Source: Gonium pectorale
Lineage: Eukaryota; Chlorophyta; Chlorophyceae; Chlamydomonadales; Volvocaceae
Assembly (NCBI GenBank): GCA_001584585.1
Contig: LSYV01000020.1
Location: 1,186,728-1,250,727, forward strand
DNA length: 64,000 nucleotides
Direction: 5' to 3'
The position numbers and the translations under genes were made by a program. Positions 22,401 through 34,400 of this stretch are shown in pieces. The notes under the pieces are model-generated. The model saw only the letters and a list, made by a program, of their open reading frames with translations, was not told the DNA's origin and did not search any database. Every line of letters starts with the position of its first letter. Position 1 is the first letter of the stretch.

Positions 22401-25400
22401 GGGCACATCCCCGCCGCGCGAAGGCTTGGCGCTCGTCCTGCGGCGGCCGCAGAGGGCGGCGAGTGGTCAGCTACTGCCTGCAAAGCTGCCGACAGGCGGA
22501 ATCGGGCCGATGGACCTATCCCTGGCGACCGTAACGTACCGGCATCTCCATGAATCGGCAGCCGGGATTCAGGGGTCTTTGACAATCGGCAGAAGCACTT
22601 GCAGCACAGGTCCAGGCAGCTCCACGGCAGAGGCATCCCCATGCCGCCCTGTGGTGGCGACCACGGCTTCAGGGTCACCCCGACTGCGCGAAGGCGCACC
22701 GCCGAAGGTTGGCCTGTGCGCGCTGCTGCGTGAGCCCTCACCGGAATGCCTGCACCCACTGGCTGGCGTCGCGGGCTTGGCTTCTGCCGCGTCGTTGCCA
22801 CCCGATGCCTGCACTGCGTCGATGCACTCGCCATGGCCGCCGCTGCCCGTAAGTGCTGCTGTCGCGCTGCCTTGCCCGCTAGCGGAGGAGCCTGCTCCTT
22901 GGGCTGGGGTTGCAGCCGGTCCGAGCCGAGACCAGCTTGCGAATGTTGCCAGCACTTCCTTGGCGGGTGCAGCAGCTTTGCCGATGGACAAACCTGTCCT
23001 AGAAGCGCCCGCCGCTTCTTCGCCAAATGACGGACGCGAGCAGCCTTCCGGTTCATGTCGAGCCGAGGTAACTGCGCCACTCTCACCGGGGGCAGCCGCC
23101 CGAACAGCGGTACTTGCGCACGACGCGCGCAACACGGACGTGACGACAACGTCTTCTCCTGTTAAGGAGCCCGCAGCAGCTGCGCTGGCTCACTCTCGCT
23201 CTGTCGCCGAGCCAGCAGCGACTGCTGAGGTCCCTGGTGAGGACAAGGTCGCAGCGGCTGCGCAAGCCGAAGCTCCCGCGCCAGGAGCACTGACCGATGC
23301 CTCGCAGACCACTTGGGACGCGGATGCCGCGGTGCTGCTGGCAGTGGCCTCGCTTGAGGCCGAGCCCGCAGCAGCTTCTCAGGACGAGGCGCAAGTCGCA
23401 GACCCGCGGATTGAGGCGTCTGTCGGGGACTTGCAGGCCGCCAGCTCCCTTGATGAGGCCCTCGCCACGGGCGCTGTAGCTGCAGCTTCTCATGCCGAGG
23501 CCTCTAACCTGAATGAGCCCGCTGCAGAATCGCCACTCAAGGCTCGTGTTGGAGACGAGCTCGCAGCACCTCCGCAGGCCGACGCCCCTGCGCTGATCGA
23601 GGACGCGCCTGTCACAGCTCTGCCGGTCGAGGCTCCTGTTGCGGAAGTGCCCGGCGCAGCCTCTCTAGCTACGGCCTCGGCCGCGGGCGAGCCGGCCGAA
23701 GCCTCGCCTACGGCTCGCGCCCCTGCGCCAGCATCAGCGGCCGCAGCTGCGACGGCTGAGGGTGCCACGTGGCGCGACGCCTTCGCAGCTTCCCCAGCTG
23801 AGGCCCCAGCGCCGCACGAACCAGCTACAGCCTCTGACCTGGGTGTGGAGGCCTCTGCATGCCCTTCCGAGGCTTCCGCCACCGGCGTGCTGGCCGCAGG
23901 TGCGCCGGCGGAGGCCCCTGCCCAGGACCAGCATGCAGCAGCGTCACCGGTCAAGGCCCGCGCGCCGGATGCATCGGCAGCAGCACCAGCCGCCGAAGGT
24001 CCGGCCCGGGCCGAGCCTTCCGAAGCTTTGCCGGCTGAGCTCTTGGCAGGGGACTGCGTCGGGTCCCTCGCGCACGCGGATGATGCCGCAACGGAGGAGG
24101 CACCCTTCGCTGCCATGCAGCCGGTTGGGCATGAGGCGGCAGCGCTGACCGGTGGGCAAGGTGCCATGGCTGCTCCCCTCGCCACGCCCGTTGCGCTGGG
24201 CCAGTCTGCGGTGGCGGACGGAGCACCCCACTCGCCCGCAGCAGTCCACTGCTCGCATTCTCCCGTTGCCTCGCCCGCCGTGGGGCCCTCACCTTCATCC
24301 GTAGTGGTATCCACAGGCTCTTTCCCGGCTTCTCAGGCTAGCAGCGCGCTTGGCACCAGCCCCACGGCCACGCCTGCCGGCATGCACCACACCAAGCCCA
24401 CACAGCTTCCTGTGTTTGCCCCTACTCTCGCCGATTCGCCTCCTTTGGCCGGGGTAGTTGCAGTGTTGGCTCAGGCGCAGGCGCTCGACACGACTGGTAG
24501 CGAGGGGGCTCAGGAGTCCCGGCCATTTGTCAGCGCGGCTGCAGAGCCACAGGCAATCCCACATGTCCAGGCGCAGGAAGCCTACGATTGCTTCACAGTG
24601 GCCAGGGACAGCGGCCACGAGTTTGAGACAGCTTCAGAAACAGGTAGAAGGATTGTCAAGGGTAACAGATTAACCTCATAGCCGGTAGCTCACGGTACAA
24701 GCTACGTCGGAGTAATCGAGGATACTTTGTTCAGCGAAATAAAGTTCAGCGAAATAAAGATGTTGCCACTGTTGAGGGCGCTGTGCGTGTTCACTAGTTG
24801 CGGCATACATGAAAAGCTTACCCGTGTCTTCCCCTTGATGCGTAGGCACGGTGTTCGGGGCTACTGCTCCGGAGCCATGCCGTGCGTCTGCAGGTGTATC
24901 AGCACTTCACGTTCCGGCGTCGCCTGCAACCAATGCCTCAGACGCCGTCGCCCCATCGGTGAGCCACCATTGTTCATGTGGTCTCATAGCACTCAGCTGT
25001 GAGCAAGCTGATATTCCTGAAAGAGGTACACAGACCACTGAATCCGCCGAGGGCGCTCTTGTTCTCCTTGTCTATACCCGGGTTTGCTTTGTATACGTTT
25101 TGTATGCCCGCCGCCCCTTCGGCCTCGCACCTTCCCGCACAGGAGTGCGACACGGCCGCCGCGCCCGTTGCCGCAACTGCTGATGGAGCTGCGCCCGCTT
25201 TGGGACAGCTCAGCCGCGGTGCTGAGCGCTACCTCTTGGACGATATGGGAGCAACCGCTGCGCCGCGTGTGCCCACAAGCGGCCCTGCCGAAGGCCTCCA
25301 GGCTGCAGGCGCTGCTGCTTGGTCAACCGCGCCAGCCGTCGCAATCAAGCATGCATTTGAGGCGGTTGCCTATGCGTCATCACATCGCGATGAAGGTGGT

Positions 25401-28400
25401 GGTCTGGAGGACAGCGACGGTGCATTGGCGTCTTCCATGGGGGCGCTTGCGCGCGCCGCCACTGCGGGAGAGTCCGCTCCAGACGCTGCCGTCTCGCCCG
25501 CATCAGCACTCCGCACAGGCGACACACCTTCACAAGGCGTTGCACTGTGGCAGCACGCCTCGGTGGAGGTCAGATCGTCTTCGCCTGACGCGCAAGCTGC
25601 CACGCCAAGCAGCGCTGAGATGTGCGGCCCAGCAGGCGTATGCACGGCCTCCTGGCCGAACTCCGCGAGCCGTATAGGCGAGTCGCCGGAGGTTTCGCAT
25701 GAGGTGGCAAGCAGCCTGGATGCCTCCATGCAGGCTGCAAGGGCTGGGCCATCAGAGGCAGAGGCAGCCTGCCTGGCAGCGGGAGGAACGGCAGCGCCGC
25801 ACGTGACCGCAAGCGGCCCCGCCGTAGGCATCCGGGCCGAAGGCACCGCTGATGGGTCGACTGCGCATGTCGTTTCTGCGGAGCCTTCAGCTGAGGCAGC
25901 GGTTGTATCGTCTGCAGCTGTGTGCAGCCTGCCGGGAAGCCCAAGCTCCGCAGCTGCAGCACCTCCAGCGCAAGAACGCGTCGGTGCCCTTTGCGGCGTG
26001 AAAGACCGCTTCCAGTCGCCAGCCTCTGCCGACGGCATTGCAACGTTTCTGGAGCCCTCCATACCTGATGTGGAGGAAGCGGCAGATGCGTATGACTCAG
26101 ACAGCGCAGCAAACTCAGCTGCAGCACAGACGGCATCTCTGGCGTTGGCGGGCAGCCCGGCTGTGCAGCATGTGTCCGCAAGCGGCCCCGCCGAGGGCCT
26201 CCAGGCCGCAGGCACCGCTGACGGGCCCTCTGCACCACATGTAGCCGTAAGTGGCGCTGCAGCCGAGGCTTTTAACGAACTGGAGCTCCTCAAGGGCATT
26301 GCGCCACCGGCGGGAGCGACTATGCAGCGCGAACCCGCCGTGGACAGCGGACGGCATGTGAGGCCCGCCGATGGGGAGTCAAGCAGTCCGGCCGCATTCA
26401 AGGATGCCGAGCCGCCGTGTGTGGTGGCGGCGGCAAGTGCAGATGCTGGTGGTGCGGCGATCGACCGGACGCCTGTTGTGCACGTGACCGCAAGCGGGCC
26501 TGCCGATGGCCTCATGGCCGAAGGCGCCGCTGAAAGGTCGAACTCGGAAGCCCTGGGCGTGCGAGCTGCCGCTGCGGCGACGCCGGAGCTGCCGACAAGT
26601 GCTTCACCCAAGGCCAACGACGGCGCCCTGGCGCCTGCCGTGTCAGCAGCCGAGTTCTCTGCTACTTCCGGTCACGCCGTTGAGGACATGCCCAGTGCGC
26701 CTCGCGCTGCCTGCAGCAGCACGTCGGCAGCGTGTGGCGCCACCCAGGCAGACTGTGGCTCCTCACATGCTTATCATTCAGCCGCTGCCGCCTATTTCGC
26801 GCCTGCGTCACCGCAGGCCTCACTGCAGGCATCACCGCAGCAGCACAGCGCAGCGCATTTCAGCAGCCCGTCTGCATCATCAGCCACGCCAGTCCCAGCA
26901 GCAGAGGCCGATGCCGTGGCTGTGGGAGTTGCCGGCGGCGTAAGGGCATCGCTGCCGCCAGCAGCACCTTATGCCCCGGAACGGATGGCGGGCGTTGCGG
27001 ATGAGGTCGCAAGCAGTGCCGCCGTGTCCGTCGCCACCGAGCTGGAGGGCGAGGAGGAGGCGGATGACGACGGCGACGAAGTAGTGGCCTCGGAGGCGGA
27101 GTCTGTGATGACGGAGGAGGGGGCCAGGGCTCTTGCGGACGTCGAGTCGGATGCGGAGTCTGTGGCCACGGAGGAGGGACTGGACGTCGGTACGCCAGGT
27201 AACGGAGCAAAGGCTGCTAGTGGCATATGCTTGAAGTTATGTGCCTGAACTTGACTGATAATTCAGATTAGAAGCTGCATGACCAAGGGTTTTCGTGCTC
27301 TCAGTTTGTCCGCCGCCTTGCGCCAATCGCAGGGGCAGAGCGGTTGCTCGCGGCCCGCACGTTCGCTCATCCAGAGCAAGACGCTGAGGGCGGGCCGGCT
27401 GTACCAATCCTCGTCCTGGCTCGTGGGCGTCTCGCGGAGCCTCTCGAATCAAGCCGTCGCTCGGCAGAAGAGGGAGGCACACCAGCTGGTGTGCAATGGA
27501 CATGCGCGCACCCGCCAACGGACGAGCCGGACGCCGTGGCGGCGCCAAGAGGAGCCATTGCAGACATCTTGGCTGCTGGAGGCCCAATCGCCGGGCAGAG
27601 GTCCCCAACAATCGTCCCAGTTGCGCAGCTGCTGCCCATAGAGCCCATCGCATCCTCGCTGCCCGCCGCTTCGGATACTTTTGAGCGTAGCGCCTCGGGC
27701 GGCTCGGATAGTTCAAGCCATGCAGGGGTAGCGGTGCCTTTCGCCGACGCTGGCGCCGCTTTGGCAACGCACGGTAAGGGTCATGGCTTTTTTCCCTCCG
27801 CAGTGAGCCGCAGCAACGGCAGTGCATAAGCCAGGGAAATGCAAACGCACACCACTTCAAATTTGCGCAAACATGCTCTAATGGAAGATTGGGGTTGCAT
27901 GTGCGTCTTTGCCAAATTCAGCACCGGTATCGGGACCAGATATGGTCGGCCCCTGATTCCTTGCACACCCTACAGGAGCAGTGCAACCCGATATGGCAAA
28001 CCACCCTCATGGTGTTGCTGCGCCGATAAGCGTCACCACCGATGTCTTTCAGGCCGAAGGCCCCGGCGAGAGACCTATGTCGGCGCCCGCTGCATTAACC
28101 GAGCAGCCAGCGTTACGCACCGAGGATGTCGCAGTCGGCGGCAATCTGCCGCCGTCTTGCCCCGCCGCCTTGCGGGCCGCAGCCCCTGCCCCGGACGCAC
28201 CCGCCGCTGCTTCCGCGGCCGACGCTCCTGTGCCGGAAGCACCTGCAGCAGCTGCACTGGCTGCGGGCCCTGCCCCGGACGAGATCACCGCGGGTTCGGC
28301 GCCTGCGGTGCCTTCCAGGGACCAGCTCGCAGGAACTTGGGCAGCTGAGCCGCCGGCCTGCAATGAGTCCTCAGCAGTTCCAACTGCCCTGAATGCATCG

Positions 28401-31400
28401 GCTGCAGCGCCTCCGGCTAAAGCCTCTCCCGAGGGCGAATTGGCCGCTGCCTCAGCGGAAAAGGCACTTTTCCATGGCGTGGTCTCTGCGGCCTCGCAGG
28501 ATGCGGCACCTGCGTCGAAGGCACCAATTGAAGTCTCGGCTGCTGGGGTTGCTGTCGGAGATCCGCAGTCGGTCGCTCGGACAATCGATACAGCTCTCCA
28601 GGAGGAACCGGTGGCAGCTTCACCGCCGGAGGGGCAGGCCCGGGACGGGAGCACAGCAGCCGTGCTGCGTGAGGCCTCTGCCCTGGACGAGGCCGCAGGA
28701 GGCTCGTTGATCCCCGCGACGGGCGCGCTGGCCGCAGCGTCACCAGCTGCGGCTGCTGCCAGCTGCAAGCCCACCGCTGGGGTTGCAGCCGTGAGCCTGG
28801 CTGCACCGGCCGCCGCGACGCTGCCGTCGTCTTCTTTCCAAGACGAGCCTGCGGCTGTGCTAGCCTCGGCTTCCTCCCTGGACGCACCAGCCGACACATC
28901 ACCTGCTGTACCTCCTGCTTTGGGGGCCGCCCACGATCGCGGTTGCTGCGCACATGCCGAAGCGTCGCGAGAGGAGTTGGCAGCCGCGGAGGCGTCGGTC
29001 GTGGCATCTCTGGATGTAGCGGCCGCCTGGCCGGCTCAAACTCCTGTTGTGGAAGCGTTCTCTCCGCCGCAGCCTGAGGCATCCGTCTGCAACCAGCCCG
29101 CCAAAGCTGCACAGGCTGAGGCTCCTGCGCCATTAGCACCCCGCGCAGCTGCGCCGGCTGCAGCTTGCGACCCGGCCGATGGCGTGGAAGCTCCCGCAGC
29201 TGAGGCTCATACCCTGGTCGGGCCCGCGCTCGATGAGACGCCTGGCCAGGTTGGCGCGTCCTCCCCAGCTGAGCCCTCTGCTCGGGACGCGTGCTTCCTT
29301 GCTCAAGCTGTCGCAGTGCACGCTGCAGCTTCGCTGCCCGAGGCCCCTGAGCTAGATGAGCCCGATGCAGCTTCGCGGGTGGAGGCTTCAACCGGGGAGG
29401 AGCCGTGTGAGGATCGTCTAGGAAAGGCGCCTGCAGAAGACGCTCTGGCCGAGGCCCCTGCCCCAGATGGGTCGTCCGAAGCCCAATCAGCGGCGAGAGC
29501 TATCGCGGACGCGCCAGCCGAAGTATGCCCGAGCGTGGCTCCTGCTGCGAACACAGCTATCGCTGCTGTTTCAAGCGAGGCCTCTGTCGTCGAAGCGCCC
29601 GTTTTAGCCTTGCCAGCGGGGACCACCGTACGCGACGAGCCCGCAAGCGCGACGAAGACTTTTACCCCTTCGCAAGCCGCAGCAACCGCATCTGCACCGG
29701 CTGAGAATGCAATTCGGCGCAAGGCTGCGGCAGCTTCGAGCAACAAGGCCCTTGCACGCGACGGCGTCGGCACTGCTTCCCCAGCTGAGGCCCCAGCGCC
29801 ACACGGATCAGCCACAGCGTCTCCGGCAGAGGCCCCTGCCCGGGACCCGCTTGCAGTAGCGTCGCAGGCAGAGGCCCGTGCGCGGGATGCTTCAGCAGCA
29901 GCATCGGGCGCTGAGCGGGTCCAGCGAGACGCAGCGGTGCCGGCTGAGCCTGTTGGAGGTCCAGGCAACTGGCACTCGGCTACAGCAGCCGCGGCCTCGG
30001 CCCGCGGTGAGCGCGCAGCAACCGCCCCAGCTCAGGCTCCAGCACCGGACGCAGCGTCTCTGGCCGAGGACTCTGTTGCGGGCGAGGAGGCTGCATCTCC
30101 GCGGGCTGGGTCCCCTGTCCGGGACGTTGGGGCCAAGGCCTTGCTGGCCGAGGCACATGGCCGGGATGAGACCGCGAAGCTCGCGGCTCCAGTGGATTCA
30201 TCCGCGACAGCTTCGTCAGATGAGGTTCTTACCCGGGACGCACCGGTCCCAGCTCCCCCAGCTGAGGCTGCGCCCAGCGTCGAGGCCCCTGCAGCTGCAC
30301 GGACTGAGATCATTGCGCGGGACGAATCGGCTCCAGCTGCCAAATACTCAGTGCCTCCGTCGGTGGCTTCTTGCCAAGCGGCACTGGTTGCAGCTGCGCC
30401 AATCGATGTGCCAGTCGCGGACGCGCCCTCGGCAGCCTCGCTACACGAGGTCCCTACAAGCGACATGCCCGGCGAAGTGTTGCAGGCGGGAGACGGCGGC
30501 ACGCCATTCCTACCGGCCGCATCTGCGCTGGCTGAGGCTGCTTCGCAGCGGGAATCCGCAGCCGGCTTGCCCGCTGACGGTACTACCTGGGATGCGCCGG
30601 CTGTAGGCTCCCCGGCTCTGTGCTCCGCCCGAGATAACGCCAGCGCGGCTGCCAGGGTCGAGGCCACGGCGCCGGCAGAGGCTTTTGCCCAGGTTGCGCC
30701 AGCTGCAGCGTCGTCTGCTGCGCTCCTCGTACCGAGTAAGTTTGTGAGCGGGACTTGGAGCGGACCGTCTGCATCAACTGGAGCAGCCAGCGCTCATCAT
30801 GACTGTGAAGGTGGGGTTGACTGGCGCATCTGCGGGTGTGGCGATTCTACCTGCGACTTGTCATGTTTGTTTGCTTTACGCCATAGAAGCCTCAGCATAT
30901 TGAAGGTGTTCAGCGCGCAATTGGTGGTCACGGGTGTCAAGCTGTCAACCAAGGGTGCACCTTCTTGCTGCTTGCAGAGATCCCGCTCGGGTCGTCTCCA
31001 GACATGCCGGGAAGCGTGGGCCAGCTGTTCACCGTCGCATGTACGCCCCCCACAGTAGATGAGGTGGACGAGTGCAAAGCCGGCGTGGACGCGTCCGTGG
31101 AGTCGGCAGCGTCAGCAGGCCAGACGCCGGCGGCTGACCGGGCAGAGCACGGCGACAAAGCGCCCGCCGTCCACATCGCAACCGCAGCCCCTTCGTCGGG
31201 CGCAACGCGGGGATCGGACGCCCCATCCGACGAGCGCACGGCCCAGCCACTCGTTACCTCACTGGTGGTTGGTGACCAAGGAGCGCTTCCAGAAACAGCC
31301 GCAGAGCCATCTGCGCACTCTGGAGAGGCAGACTCTCTGGGCGCGGCTGCACCTGTTAGCCCGCCGTTACAGGATGCTGAGGCTGTGGAGCAGCCCGGCG

Positions 31401-34400
31401 ACCTAGGCGAACGTTGCGCAGGTACCGTTGTTATTAATCAAGGTGAGAGATGTTGCTTGTCCCTTCCAGTGCTTACATGGATATTCATCGCCTTCGCTCT
31501 CTTTACGCCGCAAGCTCCCCCTGCCGTCTTGTACTGTACGCAGGCTCGTCTCATGAGGTGATGCAGGAGGCTGCGGCGTCTGCGGGTAGTGAGGGGACTG
31601 CTGGGCCGGCGGCATCCACGACTAGCGCGCGTGAGGCGGCAGCCACTCTATCGGGAGGCGCCGGCAGGGTGCTCATCCTGATGGACGGCGCCGATGGTGA
31701 CCTCGTCATGAGCACTGTCTCGACGGACGGCATCCCGTCGGAGGATTCCAGCGATGAGGGTGAGCGCCAATGCATGGGGGAGTTGACGTTCTGCGGCGCT
31801 CCTGCTGCTGCGGGCCATGATAGCATAGACGCTCTGACCAACGGAGATTTCTGTGTGTTGAGTACCGTAGAGGGGTGTGCGCAGGCTTGACGCGAGCACT
31901 CGTCCATCCCCAAAGCCAGCCAGCCCCTTAACACTGTTTTCAGTGCAGCAGCAGTCTGGCGCTGCTTAGGGGTACGACGCCATGGCGCTGCGCTAAACGG
32001 CATGACCTCGGGTCTGGCATTCTTGGGTATGGTAGCCTGGTGCAGTGCCGGCGTTTCACCAAGTACAGTATCACACCGCCAACCTTCCCGATGTACACTT
32101 CTGCAGCGCTGGACCCACTTGTCGTCGAGAATGCTGCGACGGAGCAGCAAGAGCTCCCCAGGGCTCACGGGACAGGCCACGGCAACGCTGCGAAAGGCGA
32201 CATTACCAACAGCTCCGGCATGGCATCGGCACTGGAAGCGATGGCAGCGCGGGCGAGAGTGGATGCCCCCGAGCTGTCCAGGTACGACATTTGATTGTAC
32301 AACTGCGCAAACTTGCTGTTCCGGTTTTGATGCGTGTCTGGATACCCGCATCTTGCGTTCCATTTTGAACGATGGGCCGAACTCAGGGATTACTGGATTT
32401 CCTTCCTTGTTATACATCCATCTGCATTTTGCCCCGCAGGTCCATACCGCTGCCTAAAGATTCATCGACTAGGGCGCCGCAGCTGCAGCCGGCTGCGGAG
32501 GCAGCCGGCGCCGGGCTCGGCGCGGCAGCGCGTTCGCAGTCTAAGATCCCCAAGCCGCCTCTCGACGCTGCTGCCTCCAGCAGCACGGCGAGCGGGCGCT
32601 CAGGCCTTCCGCAGCTGTTGCTGCCTGCCTCATCAGCAGCCTCACGAGATGCGCTCGTGGCAGGTGACGACGATGCTTCAGACCAGGGAGCCGACCTCGG
32701 CGACAAATCGAAGAGTATGGCCGCCGAGCCGCGGCCTCAACGGCCCTTCCGGGGGACCGCGGGAGGCCCGGCATCCTTGGCCGCTATTGCTGCGACGTCG
32801 CTTGCATGCCCAAGCGCGCTCGGGCTGCCCAAGCAGGCCGCTACGAAGGTGTCGGGGCCAAGCGGCAGCAGCGCCCGTGCCTTCGGGCTGCCGCCATTCA
32901 GCCCTACCAGGCCCACCGCGCCTCGAAGCGACGGCGGTGACGTGCGTGCCCACTTTGCTGAAGCCGCCCGAGCTCCCACTGCGACTATCTCTAGTCGGAG
33001 CGCTGGCGGCGCGGCGGCCGGCGCAGGCCCTGGGCACGCCGCACGGTCGCACGCACGTGCTATGGCCCGGGCGTTTGAGCAGCGGGCGCTCGGCGCGGCC
33101 GCAGCCGCTCCGCAACTCCTGGAGCCTGCCACCAGGCCGCCAGCCGGTGGCAGCGGCGCCCCGGGGCCCCGAGTTGAGGCGGACCCCGGCGCTGGTGGCA
33201 GGGCGCACGATCCACCGCTGTTGGGCAAGGCGCGCGGCGCGGCCAGGGGCGCCGAGGGTCCATCGGCACCCGCCAACTCTCCATGCCCGAACTATCCGGC
33301 AAAGCAATTTTCGGCAAGCATCGTGGCAGAGCGGCGCGAGGAGCAGCCCGTGCTGATGGGGCCGTTGCCGAGCGACACACCGAGGCAGCGCACGGAGCCA
33401 GGTGCCGCGCCTAGCCTGGAACGGTCCCTGGCTGCGCAGCAGTTTCTTGGTGAGGAACAGCAGGATGTCAGCTCCGACGAGGAGGGTGGCTCCCCTCATC
33501 TGCCACCGCCGCCGCGGGCGCGGTCAGCTGCTGGTGCGACAGAGGCCCCTGGTGCTGCCGCCTCTGAGCCGGCAGTGGCTGCCGGGCCGGCCTTCAGCGC
33601 GGCGGTGGCTGCAGCAAGGGCTGCAGCGCCATCTTGTGTGCCCGCAATGGAGCTGAAGGACAGTGGAAGCCGGGGCCGCACCCATGCGGCGCCCCAAGAA
33701 CCGGGGCAGCCTGATCAAATGCCTAATGCGTCGCTGCGGCTGAAGCTGCGTCACGTACCCGCGGACGATCCGGAGCTGGCTGAGCCGTTGCAAGACGCCG
33801 AAGAGCCCCCAGTCGAGCCACGACAACAGCAACAGCAACGCATATACGCCGCCATGTACCGTCCCGCAGCGCACCACGCCCCACGGGTCGTCCGGACCAC
33901 CGGCACGGCTTCTACTCAGCCATCGGCAGCCGCAGCTGCGGTTCCGAGCCTCGCGCGTAGCAGCACGGGTGGCGGCGGCAGCATTCGCCGAAACCCAGAC
34001 GGCCTGGTGGCGCGTGCCGCAGCCGCACTAGAGCACCACACGTCACGGATGATGCAGTCCCTGAACGCCCCGCGGCCTGGCTTGAGCGTGGCTTTCGGGC
34101 GGAGCTCCAGGCGCTCCTCGGGCCGCTCCGAGAACATGGAGGCCCTCATTCGGTCGCATGACGAGGCCGCGATGACGGCGGCGCTGGAGGGGGCGGGGGA
34201 GCGGTCTCTTGTGCGAAAGAGCGTTGGCGGCAGCTTCACCAGCTCGGCTGCCGCAGCAGCCCAGGACCGCCCATGGCGGACAGGCGCCGCTCGCGTTTCG
34301 CTGCAGCGCTCCTCCGCGCCGCACCCATCGGTCCTCAACGCTGCAACGGCCGAGCGCGCAGCGTGTCCGGGCGGCGAGGAGGAGCCGGCGAGAGGCGTCA

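Noticed and set aside
22349..23149. 266-codon minus-strand ORF
   Set aside because: Arg/Pro/Gln-rich composition is typical of an antisense shadow of exon 4.
24999..25142. Independent start (alternative ATG/GTG) for the 749-codon frame
   Set aside because: The acceptor cccgcacag at 25142 and the matching phase from exon 5 show it is an internal exon.
25370..26617. 415-codon minus-strand ORF
   Set aside because: Mirror image of the Ala-rich exon 6 of the giant gene; no independent start, splice or domain evidence.
28049..28897. 282-codon minus-strand Ala-rich ORF
   Set aside because: Antisense shadow of the exon 8 repeats, with composition explained by the plus strand.
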